Assembly (NCBI GenBank): GCA_017475405.1 | Contig: JAFVFN010000027.1 | Coordinates: 1 to 39,555, forward strand | Source of the DNA: Elusimicrobiaceae bacterium | GTDB taxonomy: Bacteria > Elusimicrobiota > Elusimicrobia > Elusimicrobiales > Elusimicrobiaceae | Reading direction: 5' to 3' | Length of the DNA stretch: 39,555 bases | Shown here: positions 30,932 through 38,819 of the stretch, piece by piece | Layout of the letters: every line of letters begins with the position of its first letter | How positions within the stretch are numbered: the stretch's first letter is position 1 | The notes under the pieces: model-generated | What the model saw: only the letters and a program-made list of their open reading frames with translations | What the model was told of the DNA's origin: nothing | Databases searched by the model: none | Translations under genes and position numbers: made by a program

Positions 30932-31597
30932 TTAAGATTTGAGTTTTTCAAGCGCACTGTGAGCAGCAGCCTGCTCGGCCTGCTTGCGGTTATGCCCTTT
31001 GCCAGTGCCTAATTCGTTACCGTTTAAACTTACACGCACGGTAAACGTCTTATCATGTTCCGGCCCCACGGTTTGAATAATCTCATATTCAGGAACAGCA
31101 GGACCGCGCTGTTGTAAAAATTCCTGCAGGGCACTTTTATAATCCTGGGCATCCTGCGTCAGACGTTGGGTCTGAACCCACGGTAACACTACCCGGCGTA
31201 CCGCTTCGTATCCGCCGTCTAAGTATACAGCGCCCAAAACAGCTTCTACCGCATTGGAAATAATGCTGTCTCGTTCACGACCGCCGGTGGCAAGTTCCCC
31301 CCGTCCCAGTGCCATAAAATGACCCAGGTTAAGTTGCTTGCCCCAAAGATATAAGTTGCGCCGTGAAACTAAGTTAGCCTTAATTTTGGAAAGCACTCCC
31401 TCTTCATCATGCGGGCACTCGTTATAGATGTAGTCTGCAACGATAGCACCTAAGATGCTGTCCCCCAGGAACTCCAAGCGTTCGTTATGTTTGACGCCCC
31501 GGTGTTCTCCGGCAAAGGACTTATGAGTGAGTGCTTCCTTTAAAACGGCTTTATTCTTGAAGCTATATCCTAAGATACGTTCAATATCCGTTGGCAC
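30932..31597 (-). CDS. rnc: Ribonuclease III
   Basis: 221 residues with a GTG start at 31597; the ribosome site is poor, and translation is probably coupled to acpP, which ends 2 nt earlier. RNase III cuts double-stranded RNA such as rRNA precursors. The signature NERLEFLGDSILG (38-50) carries the acidic metal ligands, and a C-terminal dsRNA-binding domain (about 150-220, DYKSALQEFLQQRGPAVPEYEIIQTVGPEHDKTFTVRVSLNG...KQAEQAAAHSALEKL) follows. The acpP-rnc order is a common bacterial arrangement. Confidence 0.96.
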   Translation of the reverse strand: MPTDIERILGYSFKNKAVLKEALTHKSFAGEHRGVKHNERLEFLGDSILGAIVADYIYNECPHDEEGVLSKIKANLVSRRNLYLWGKQLNLGHFMALGRGELATGGRERDSIISNAVEAVLGAVYLDGGYEAVRRVVLPWVQTQRLTQDAQDYKSALQEFLQQRGPAVPEYEIIQTVGPEHDKTFTVRVSLNGNELGTGKGHNRKQAEQAAAHSALEKLKS

Positions 31598-31599
31598 AG

Positions 31600-31845
31600 T
31601 TATTTCTTAGCGTTCTCTTCAATATAAGATACGGCTTCGCCGACGGTTTTAATTTTTTCGGCTTTTTCATCCGGAATTTCAATATCAAATTCTTCTTCCA
31701 AAGCCATAATGAGTTCCACCGTGTCCAAGGAATCGGCACCCAAATCGTTTACAAATTGGGCTTCCGGCTTAACCTGGTCAGCTTCTACGCCTAATTGTTC
31801 CACGATGATATTTTTTACTCTTTCTTGTACGTTTTCTACAGACAT
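31600..31845 (-). CDS. acpP: Acyl carrier protein
   Basis: 81 residues, acidic. [18 protein letters not shown] holds Ser39, the site for the phosphopantetheine arm. It carries growing acyl chains for fatty acid synthesis and for PlsX in phospholipid synthesis. AGGAGGACT precedes the ATG. It follows fabG by 51 nt, a gap that may hold an extra promoter or processing site to raise AcpP levels, but none is certain. Confidence 0.97.
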   Translation of the reverse strand: MSVENVQERVKNIIVEQLGVEADQVKPEAQFVNDLGADSLDTVELIMALEEEFDIEIPDEKAEKIKTVGEAVSYIEENAKK

Positions 31846-31896
31846 GTTAGTCCTCCAATTAAAAAAAGGTTTCCCTTATACTTCTATTATACAAAA

Positions 31897-32640
31897 TTAT
31901 ATATACAATCCGCCGTTTACCGAGAGCACATGCCCCGTAATATAGGCGGCATCTTCACTGGCCAAAAACAACACAGCCTTGGCAATGTCCGAAACATCGG
32001 CAAAGCGTTTGAGCGCAACGGCTTCCAACGCTTTTTCTTTTACCTCCGGTGACAACTGCTCTGTCATCGCCGTTTGTACAAACCCCGGTGCCACAGCATT
32101 GACACGCACGTTGCGTGAGCCGAACTCTTTGGCAAACGTTTTGGTAAGTCCGATTACACCGGCTTTGCTGGCTACATAATTAGCCTGTCCCGGGTTGCCC
32201 ATTTCTCCTACGACAGAAGAAATATTTACAATATTACCGCTGCGTTTTTTAAACATCACTTTTAACGCAGCCTTAGACATTAAAAAAGTACCTTTTAAAT
32301 TAACCTCAATCACGCGGTCAAAATCTTCTTCGCTCATGCGCACGGTTAAATTATCTTTGGTAATCCCCGCATTATTGACCAGTACATCAATCTGTCCGAA
32401 CACTTTTAATGCGTTGGCTACAAAACTTTCACAATTCTCGGCATTGGCGATATTCACTGTCTGGGTATATACCCTGGCCCCCAAAGCGGTCAATTGTTCA
32501 GCAGTTTGTGCAAGAGCAGTTTCATGACTAGCACAAATAGCCAGATTAGCTCCCTCTTGGGCAAAAGCCTGCGCAATCGCCAGTCCGATGCCGCGTGTGG
32601 CACCCGTAACTAATACAGTTTTACCGGTAAAACGAGCCAT
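31897..32640 (-). CDS. fabG: 3-oxoacyl-[acyl-carrier-protein] reductase
   Basis: 247 residues, a short-chain dehydrogenase. NADPH-binding TGATRGIG (12-19), NNAG, the catalytic Ser in NISSVVGEMGNPGQ and YVASKAG (Tyr and Lys), and the FabG-typical end DAAYITGHVLSVNGGLYI are all present. It reduces 3-oxoacyl-ACP in each elongation cycle. Its ATG overlaps the plsX stop (TAATG), so the two are coupled; fabD, which often lies between plsX and fabG, is absent here. Confidence 0.96.
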   Translation of the reverse strand: MARFTGKTVLVTGATRGIGLAIAQAFAQEGANLAICASHETALAQTAEQLTALGARVYTQTVNIANAENCESFVANALKVFGQIDVLVNNAGITKDNLTVRMSEEDFDRVIEVNLKGTFLMSKAALKVMFKKRSGNIVNISSVVGEMGNPGQANYVASKAGVIGLTKTFAKEFGSRNVRVNAVAPGFVQTAMTEQLSPEVKEKALEAVALKRFADVSDIAKAVLFLASEDAAYITGHVLSVNGGLYI

Positions 32641-33683
32641 TAGTGGTTCTCCTGATGAATTTCCTGCTCGAGTTGGTCAAAGGTGGGTTTTAGGTTTGCC
32701 ATCTTAGTAGCTATATCATCAATAAAATTTTTATCTACCAAACGAGCCGCTGTTTTCAGCGCGTTAAAAATTGCAAAATCATTGGATTTTCCGTGGGAAA
32801 TAATCGCGACACCGTTTACCCCTACTAACGGGGCTCCCCCGTAACAATCCGGATTGGTATGATCTTTGACCGCCCGAAACGCACCTTTGGAAAGCAGTGC
32901 GCCCAAAATGGCCAGCGGACGTTTTTTAACTTCCCGCTTAATCATGGCGATCATGGTTTTGGCGAGTCCCTCGGCCATTTTTAGTACGATGTTTCCGACA
33001 AATCCGTCACAAACAATTACATCGGTGTCTCCGGTATTTACGTCGCGTCCTTCCAAAGTACCCTTGAAGTTCACTCCGATCTCACGCATATGCGGGATCG
33101 TATGCTTGACCAACATATTGCCTTTGGTTTCTTCTTCACCGATGGATAAAATACCCACGGTCGGCGCCGGGATATCAAATACTTTTTGCATATAAGTCGA
33201 CCCCATCACCGCAAACTGCAGTAAATGAATCGGTTTACAATCGGCATTGGCACCGCCGTCTAATAACAGACTGACACCTTTATAGGTGGGCATGGGCGTG
33301 GCAATTGCCGGGCGTTGAACACCCTTGATGCGCCCCAGCCCAAATAAGGCTGCCACCATCGCCGCCCCGGAATGCCCCGCAGACACAAACGCATCAGCTT
33401 CTTTTTTATGTACCAAATTGGCACAAACAATAATGCTGGCGTTTTTTTTCTGTCGGCATTCTTTGGCCGGCTCGGCTCCCATATCTATGGTATCGGGTGC
33501 GTGGACGATGGAGAGATGCGGCGGCACCTCGTTGTATCCGAGGCTACGCAGTTCTTGGCGCAGTACCGTTTCATCCCCGACCAGGATAACATCCAAGTCA
33601 AGTTTTTTAACGGCCTGCAGCGCCCCTAAGACATTGGGGCGCGCACCGAAATCTCCGCCTAAAGCGTCCAAGGCTATTTTCAT
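32640..33683 (-). CDS. plsX: Phosphate acyltransferase PlsX
   Basis: 347 residues. It converts acyl-ACP to acyl-phosphate, the donor for PlsY in phospholipid synthesis. Typical strings: MKIALDALGGDFGARPNVLGALQA, DTIDMGAEPAKECRQKKNASI, FVSAGHSGAAMVAALFGLGRIKGVQRPAIATPMP, LLDGGANADCKPIHLLQFA and DCYGGAPLVGVNGVAIISHGKS. A peripheral membrane enzyme. It lies 9 nt after rpmF, the common bacterial order rpmF-plsX. Confidence 0.97.
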   Translation of the reverse strand: MKIALDALGGDFGARPNVLGALQAVKKLDLDVILVGDETVLRQELRSLGYNEVPPHLSIVHAPDTIDMGAEPAKECRQKKNASIIVCANLVHKKEADAFVSAGHSGAAMVAALFGLGRIKGVQRPAIATPMPTYKGVSLLLDGGANADCKPIHLLQFAVMGSTYMQKVFDIPAPTVGILSIGEEETKGNMLVKHTIPHMREIGVNFKGTLEGRDVNTGDTDVIVCDGFVGNIVLKMAEGLAKTMIAMIKREVKKRPLAILGALLSKGAFRAVKDHTNPDCYGGAPLVGVNGVAIISHGKSNDFAIFNALKTAARLVDKNFIDDIATKMANLKPTFDQLEQEIHQENH

Positions 33684-33692
33684 AACCGTTAA

Positions 33693-33896
33693 TTATTTGG
33701 CTGCCGGTTCTTCTTTGGTTTTCTGGGCCACTACTACGCGATCTTTATAATAACCGCAGGAAGGGCACACATTGTGAGGCAAGCGTTTGGCATGACAATT
33801 AGGACATTCCACGAGCTGCGGCAGTTCTACACCGGAGTTGTGAGATCTTCTCATATCCCGGCGGGAACGAGTGTGTTTTTTCTTTGGATTCGGCAT
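33693..33896 (-). CDS. rpmF: 50S ribosomal protein L32
   Basis: 67 residues. The N-terminus MPNPKKKHTRSRRDMRRSHN is diagnostic, and the zinc ligands Cys31, Cys34, Cys44 and Cys47 (CPNC and CPSC) are all kept, so this is the zinc-binding form. GGAGTTATT precedes the ATG. It lies between the DUF177 gene and plsX as in many bacteria. Confidence 0.97.
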   Translation of the reverse strand: MPNPKKKHTRSRRDMRRSHNSGVELPQLVECPNCHAKRLPHNVCPSCGYYKDRVVVAQKTKEEPAAK

Positions 33897-33939
33897 TTGA
33901 ATAACTCCTATATTTCGTAAAAATTCGGTCCGAACTTTA

Positions 33940-34434
33940 CTACTTATTAAATTTACCTTTTAGCACGGCAAAAGGTGATAAATTCTCAGGCTGGCACCCG
34001 CAAGGGCCGTCATTTAAATCATGACCGCACTGCGCGCACAGTCCTTTGCAGTCGGGATCACACAAAAAACGGATGTCTTCCGTAAGTGCAAGCGTCTGCT
34101 TAACAACATACATTATATCAATTATTTCGGTTTTAATGCTATAGGTTTCCGCAAAAGTTTCGTTAAAAGGCTGCGTCACATGTTTTAAGCAGCGCGCACA
34201 TTCCACTTCGCGCTCGCCGCGCAGCGTACCGTGCACAATAATATCTTTATTGGCTACAGAAAACGACAGCTCCACAGTGGCTCGGATAATTTTATTGGGA
34301 GCCTGTAAGACACCGGCAAAGTTATCAGGCGCTATTTGGGCCGAGCATTGAAGTCCGCCCATCCGGATAATATCCAGTGTCTTAAATTTAAGGTTTTGCG
34401 GAACGTCAAAATCCGCGTAGTCATTCTGAATCAT
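33940..34434 (-). CDS. DUF177/YceD-family protein
   Basis: 164 residues from the ATG at 34434. An in-frame ATG at 34476 would add 14 hydrophobic residues but falls upstream of the extended -10 box, so it is not used if that promoter is right. Features: ECARCLKHVTQPFNETFAETYSI and FLCDPDCKGLCAQCGHDLNDGPCGC, the cysteine-rich YceD pattern that may bind metal. YceD-type proteins are linked to large-subunit rRNA (23S) accumulation, in keeping with the rpmF neighbour. It is the first gene of the operon to 29241 and probably has a leaderless mRNA. Confidence 0.9.
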   Translation of the reverse strand: MIQNDYADFDVPQNLKFKTLDIIRMGGLQCSAQIAPDNFAGVLQAPNKIIRATVELSFSVANKDIIVHGTLRGEREVECARCLKHVTQPFNETFAETYSIKTEIIDIMYVVKQTLALTEDIRFLCDPDCKGLCAQCGHDLNDGPCGCQPENLSPFAVLKGKFNK

Positions 34435-34442
34435 ATATGTAT

Positions 34443-34451
34443 ATTTTAGCA
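34443..34451 (-). promoter_or_regulatory. Extended -10 promoter of the DUF177-rpmF-plsX operon
   Basis: On the minus strand TTTG-C-TAAAAT; the box ends 8 nt before the ATG at 34434 and no Shine-Dalgarno sequence is visible, consistent with a leaderless transcript. Confidence 0.5.
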
Positions 34452-34543
34452 AATTTACAAGCGTCAGATATAGCACGCATTCTATAACAAAGGCATCCTA
34501 TGTGTCTTTGTAAATTTTGAGAGATGACGAACCTACACAATAT

Positions 34544-35911
34544 TTACCTCGTAAACGCTTTATTTTGCCACTTGCGGCTGCGCCAACGCCGTTCAAATAC
34601 GGCCGCGCGAATGAGTTCATCCAACGCCATGGCCAGCCAAATGCCGACCAGTCCCCAGCCCAGCCAAATACCTAATATATAGGCAAACAAGGTAGCTACT
34701 CCCCACATAACGATAACACCCGTCCAAAACGGGAAGAACACATCACCCGAGGCAATCAGCGAATTAACTGCCGTAATGTTCACGGCACGGCCGAGTTCCA
34801 AAACGACATCAATCCATAAAATAAGTGCTCCCATGCGTACCACTTCGGGATTACCGGATAAAAATCCGAAGATTTGTTTGCCCAACAGAGCGGTCAGCAG
34901 GGAAATCCCCAGACTCACAATCAACGCCCAGCGAATGGAATATTTCTCAATGGAAAATGCCGCCCGGTTACGTGCACGGCCCACCAAATGTCCGATGGTA
35001 ATAGAAGCACCGTGTCCGATGGCAATGGCAAAGACGTATGAAAACATTACGATATGCACCGTATAAGTACGCGCAGTCAAAGCCGCCGTACCCAACATAA
35101 CTGTAAAATAGGTAATCACGACTTGGGATAAATCATAGGAGAGGTTTTCTCCGGCACCCGGTAACCCGACAATGAGTAAATTTTTAATTTTATCCCACGG
35201 AAACGGTTTAAAATAACCAATCGGCGGCACGGGAGTGACTTTCTTAAACAATATATACGTAAGCAGTACAACTGCCACGAACCGACACATCATGGTTGAA
35301 ATTCCGGCGCCGGTAATCCCCAGGCGCGGCAGCCCTGCGTGTCCAAAAATCAGGAAATAGTTCCCGATGACATTAATGATATTAATCAGAAGCGCCACCC
35401 ACATCGGGTAATAGGCTTTGTTGTGACTGCGTAAAATGGCACCCAATGTCATGACCAACGCTAAAAATACAGAGCTTCCGCCCACGAGTCCCATATACGG
35501 TCGCGCATAGACAAATAAACTTTCCTCAAGTCCCATCAGATGCAACAACTGCGGCGCAAAATAATAAAGTCCCGCACTGACAATAATCCCCATTAACAGA
35601 TTGACCAGTAAAGACACGCCAATGACTTGGCAAACGTTTTTCTTTTGCCGGGCTCCCAAATATTGAGCACATAAAACCGAAGTCCCCAAGGTGGTGATCA
35701 TATATACCAGACACACCAAAAACACCAGCTGGTTTACAACCCCGCTGGCTGCGACTGCATCATCGGAAAACCGACTGAGCATAAACACATCCGTAGCTCC
35801 CGTGAGCATCAGAAGCAGCGTTTCAAAGAAGATGGGGTTCGTTAAATTAAATAATTGTCCGCGAAGCGGGCGGGCCGCTTTTATCGCGGTCAAAGAACGT
35901 TTTCGTGTCAT
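34544..35911 (-). CDS. MATE-family multidrug/metabolite efflux transporter
   Basis: 455 residues with about 12 membrane helices in two similar halves. Features: LTNPIFFETLLLMLTGATDVFMLSRFSDDAVAASGVVNQLVFLV and, in the second half, GLPGAGENLSYDLSQVVITYFTVMLGTAALTARTYTVHIVMFSYVFAIAIGHGASITIGHLVGRARNR, the usual MATE repeat. These antiporters expel cationic drugs or metabolites using Na+ or H+; the substrate cannot be read. It starts 2 nt after nadE, so the two are co-transcribed. A positive tail (RRWRSRKWQNKAF) ends it. No clear terminator follows. Confidence 0.93.
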   Translation of the reverse strand: MTRKRSLTAIKAARPLRGQLFNLTNPIFFETLLLMLTGATDVFMLSRFSDDAVAASGVVNQLVFLVCLVYMITTLGTSVLCAQYLGARQKKNVCQVIGVSLLVNLLMGIIVSAGLYYFAPQLLHLMGLEESLFVYARPYMGLVGGSSVFLALVMTLGAILRSHNKAYYPMWVALLINIINVIGNYFLIFGHAGLPRLGITGAGISTMMCRFVAVVLLTYILFKKVTPVPPIGYFKPFPWDKIKNLLIVGLPGAGENLSYDLSQVVITYFTVMLGTAALTARTYTVHIVMFSYVFAIAIGHGASITIGHLVGRARNRAAFSIEKYSIRWALIVSLGISLLTALLGKQIFGFLSGNPEVVRMGALILWIDVVLELGRAVNITAVNSLIASGDVFFPFWTGVIVMWGVATLFAYILGIWLGWGLVGIWLAMALDELIRAAVFERRWRSRKWQNKAFTR

Positions 35912-35913
35912 AG

Positions 35914-37419
35914 TTAAAATTCTATTTTTTTAATAATCGGACGCAAATCCGCACACAGCGGATGCGAACTGACCTGCAGGACCGGAGCCGCCAACCGACG
36001 TTTTAAATCTGACGTATTAAACCGCTCCAGTACGTCATGAACTGTTTCCAATTTCAAATGCAGTATTTTGGCAATATCTGCCGGAGTTCGGCGTTCCTCT
36101 ATATAAGCACGCAGGATATTATCCAGTACCGCGTACGGCGGTAAATTGTCTTCATCTTTTTGATTGGGACGCAGTTCCGAAGTAGGTGCCCGGTCGATAA
36201 TTCCCTGTGGGATTATTTCTCCGTTTTTATTAAGGAACTTTGCGAGTTCATAAATTTCCGTTTTATACAGGTCCCCCAGCGGTTGCAAATAACCGCCTGC
36301 ATCACCGTAGAGCACCACAGAACCCACGGCCGCCTCGCTCTTATCATCCGTAGAAATAAGCATGGCATGATATTCATTGGCCAGGGCCCCTAAGATGGTG
36401 GTGCGCAACCGGGACTGCAGTTCCTGATCGGTCGAATCTTTGGCATGCGACACAATGTGGCGCATGGAATCTTTTACGGCCTGCATGGCAGGACGTACTT
36501 CTACTTCTTCTAAATTCACACGCAACTTAGACGCCAGTTGCCCGGCCAAACTCTTACTTAAATCGCTGGTACAATAAGACGGCAAAGACAAGCAATGTAC
36601 GCTTTCTCCGCCTAATGCCTTGGCAGCCAGTACGGCGGTAAACGCAGAATCTATCCCCCCGCTTACCCCGAAAATCACCTGGTCAAATCCACTTTTATGT
36701 ACATAATCGCGCAGCCCAAACGCCAGCGCGTCCAAAAGCTCCTGTTGCCATGGTGTATCATATGAAATCTTGTTGGCCGCAGCCTGCGTATCCACAGTGA
36801 TCAGCTGCTCGCGAAACAGTTCCCCCAGTACTATTAAATTGCCTTTTTTATCAGCGGCCGCTGTCAGTCCGTCAAAGATCATGCCGTCACCGCCGCCTAA
36901 AGCGTTACATAAACAAGTAGGAACAGAATATCTTTTAGCAAATTTTTTGAGTGCGTCTAAACGCGCCGTTACATTACCTTTTAAATAAGGACGGGTGTTT
37001 AAGAAAATGACACTGTCTGCGTCGGCATCGGCTGAGACATCTTCCGGTGAACTGCCCACTATAATTTGCACCTGCTGTCCCTTTAGTTCCACCACTTCGC
37101 TGTCAAAAATCTTGGTAATTTTACCCTTATATATAAATGCAGCAGCCGTGACATGCGACTTTTCCTCTTTATCCATATACCCTATAATAAGCGCTGTGTC
37201 TTTGACAGATTTGGCAATCTCTTTAAGCGCCTGCAGGTTCTGCGCCAAAAGTTGTTTATTATCAAACAAATCAAACAACGGAACCCCGCACAAGGCAGCC
37301 TCCGGCAGCACAAGGACGTCTCCCTTGGGAGTTACAGAACGCAGTAACTCCAAGACTTGTTCTTTGTTGGCGTGAACAGCACCGGACAGCGGATTAAAAG
37401 ACGAAAGGGTAATTTTCAT
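35914..37419 (-). CDS. nadE: NAD+ synthetase with a degenerate glutaminase domain
   Basis: 501 residues from the ATG at 37419 (AGGTG 6 nt upstream); a GTG two codons earlier is less likely. The C-terminal synthetase domain is intact: P-loop FGVSGGIDSAF (SGGIDS 253-258), STDDKSEAAVGSVVLYGDAGGYLQPLGDLYKTEIYEL and an end ADIAKILHLKLETVHDVL. It makes NAD from deamido-NAD. The N-terminal nitrilase-type domain keeps the Glu (LPEAAL, Glu40), but the region that should hold the catalytic Lys (before LPNYGVFDE) and Cys (ICED) is shortened to about residues 100-140 and reads SEVVELKGQQVQIIVGSSPEDV, with neither motif. Free ammonia is probably the nitrogen source. It is co-transcribed with the MATE gene. 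Confidence 0.9.
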   Translation of the reverse strand: MKITLSSFNPLSGAVHANKEQVLELLRSVTPKGDVLVLPEAALCGVPLFDLFDNKQLLAQNLQALKEIAKSVKDTALIIGYMDKEEKSHVTAAAFIYKGKITKIFDSEVVELKGQQVQIIVGSSPEDVSADADADSVIFLNTRPYLKGNVTARLDALKKFAKRYSVPTCLCNALGGGDGMIFDGLTAAADKKGNLIVLGELFREQLITVDTQAAANKISYDTPWQQELLDALAFGLRDYVHKSGFDQVIFGVSGGIDSAFTAVLAAKALGGESVHCLSLPSYCTSDLSKSLAGQLASKLRVNLEEVEVRPAMQAVKDSMRHIVSHAKDSTDQELQSRLRTTILGALANEYHAMLISTDDKSEAAVGSVVLYGDAGGYLQPLGDLYKTEIYELAKFLNKNGEIIPQGIIDRAPTSELRPNQKDEDNLPPYAVLDNILRAYIEERRTPADIAKILHLKLETVHDVLERFNTSDLKRRLAAPVLQVSSHPLCADLRPIIKKIEF

Positions 37420-37482
37420 AAGCACCTCATTAGTAGTATTTTACAATTTCTATAAATTTTTGTGAAATTTCCCTGCAAAAAG

Positions 37483-37491
37483 TGATACAAT
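37483..37491 (+). promoter_or_regulatory. Extended -10 promoter of the GLQLGLVN gene pair
   Basis: TG-A-TACAAT, about 30 nt before the ATG at 37522. TTGTGA lies 20 bp upstream as a poorly spaced -35. Confidence 0.4.
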
Positions 37492-37521
37492 AAAAGAAAT
37501 ATTTTTTAAGGAGTCAGACCT

Positions 37522-38046
37522 ATGAAAAAATTACTGCTTTTAGCCGTACTTCTTGGCGCATTATCGTTCCCGGCTTGCGCGGCAACAGATCCTGGGTACT
37601 TTAAGCTTTCCTTGTGGGATCATATCGCTTTTGCGATTACGAATAACAATATTCGGGAAATTCAGGGCGCGGATTTGGGTATCGGTTCCCAAGCTTACAG
37701 CATTACCGGCGTGCAGTGGGATCTGATTTGGGCCGAAACAACCTATTTAACCGGCGCCAGCTTGGCCTGGGGTATTAGCAAAACGACCCAAGCCACCGGG
37801 GCACAGCTTGCCTTTGTAACCATGAGCAGCGATATTACCGGTGCCCAACTGGGAGCCGTAAACTTATCTTCCCGTTCTGTAGTCGGTGCCCAAATCGGTT
37901 TTTACAACCAGGCCGAATATATTAACGGCGTACAGTTTGGGCTGGTCAACTATGCCAAGTATATCTATGGGTTGCAACTCGGTATCTTTAACATTGCCGA
38001 AAACGGTTATTTGCCGGCTATGATTTTTATAAACGGTCGTTTTTAA
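37522..38046 (+). CDS. Exported GLQLGLVN-repeat protein, first copy
   Basis: 174 residues. A signal peptide (MKKLLLLAVLLGALSFPACAA, cleavage near 21) precedes GYFKLSLWDHIAFAI. The rest is a chain of short repeats of the form G-hydrophobic-Q-hydrophobic-G-hydrophobic-V/F-N, for example ITGAQLGAVNLSSRSVVGAQIGFYNQAEYINGVQFGLVNYAKYIYGLQLGIFNIAENG. Such repeats occur in surface-associated proteins of several Gram-negative groups and probably form a beta-solenoid or barrel; the function is unknown. AAGGAG precedes the ATG. The next gene is a paralogue with the same ends (LPAMIFINGRF against LPAMILVNGRF). Confidence 0.8.
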   Translation: MKKLLLLAVLLGALSFPACAATDPGYFKLSLWDHIAFAITNNNIREIQGADLGIGSQAYSITGVQWDLIWAETTYLTGASLAWGISKTTQATGAQLAFVTMSSDITGAQLGAVNLSSRSVVGAQIGFYNQAEYINGVQFGLVNYAKYIYGLQLGIFNIAENGYLPAMIFINGRF

Positions 38047-38077
38047 GCAGTACTTATATTAAGGAGAAGTAATACAC

Positions 38078-38644
38078 ATGAGAAAAATCGTAGTATTATT
38101 GGCTGCTTTGTTGGTAGCCGCCCCTGCTTTTGCAGGTAATACCGGATACGTCAAATTGTCCTTGTGGGGTGATATTGCCGTAGCCGTTCCCAACAACATC
38201 CACAACATTACCGGTTTGGATTTGGGTTTCGGTTCTAAAGCCGACACCGTGGATGGTATCCAATACGACTTCATCTACAGCGATGCTCACAAAGTACGCG
38301 GTATTAAAACAGCCTGGTTCTATAACACTGCTGATATCGTATACGGTATCCAAGGCGGTTTAGTAACCGTCAACCGCGAAGATATGCGCGGTGTGCAAGG
38401 CGGTTTGGTAGCCATCAGCAAAGGCAGCATGCAGGGTGTACAATGGGGCTACATCAACTTGGCCTTGGAAGGCAAAGTAACCGGTTTGCAAGCCGGCTTA
38501 GTAAACTATGCCAACCAAGTATCCGGTTTACAGTTAGGTTTAGTAAACTATGCTAAAAACATTTACGGTTTGCAATTGGGTTTGGTAAACATTGCCAAAA
38601 ACGGTTGGTTACCGGCTATGATTTTAGTAAACGGCCGTTTCTAA
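38078..38644 (+). CDS. Exported GLQLGLVN-repeat protein, second copy
   Basis: 188 residues, paralogue of the preceding gene. Signal peptide MRKIVVLLAALLVAAPAFAG, then GYVKLSLWGDIAVAVPNN and about seven repeats culminating in VTGLQAGLVNYANQVSGLQLGLVNYAKNIYGLQLGLVNIAKNGWLPAMILVNGRF. The repeats are more regular than in the first copy, which suggests expansion by internal duplication. AAGGAG precedes the ATG, 31 nt after the first gene, and one terminator closes the pair. A role at the cell surface or periplasm is inferred from the signal peptide only. Confidence 0.82.
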   Translation: MRKIVVLLAALLVAAPAFAGNTGYVKLSLWGDIAVAVPNNIHNITGLDLGFGSKADTVDGIQYDFIYSDAHKVRGIKTAWFYNTADIVYGIQGGLVTVNREDMRGVQGGLVAISKGSMQGVQWGYINLALEGKVTGLQAGLVNYANQVSGLQLGLVNYAKNIYGLQLGLVNIAKNGWLPAMILVNGRF

Positions 38645-38666
38645 TCTAAGCTTCATATTTGATGTA

Positions 38667-38697
38667 AGACCCGCCTGAACAGGCGGGTCTATTTTTA
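38667..38697 (+). terminator. Intrinsic terminator of the repeat-protein pair
   Basis: AGACCCGCCT and AGGCGGGTCT, a 10-bp GC-rich stem with a 4-nt loop, followed by ATTTTTA, 23 nt after the stop codon. Confidence 0.92.
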
Positions 38698-38719
38698 GCA
38701 ACTTGTAACTTAGAAATAA

Positions 38720-38798
38720 TCTTAACATTGCCCAAGTATTTTTCTTAACATTTTTATTAATTTTACGTCTAAGATATGATTTAATTATTCTTAACATT
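38720..38798. repeat. Three direct repeats TCTTAACATT in 23-bp register
   Basis: TCTTAACATT begins at 38720, 38743 and 38789; the gaps are 23 and 46 (twice 23) bp, with a weak intermediate (TCTAAGATAT) at 38768. It lies in AT-rich DNA between a terminator and the convergent pilin. Possible protein-binding sites; low complexity could also explain them. Confidence 0.4.
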
Positions 38799-38819
38799 TT
38801 ATATTAACCATATAGCAAA

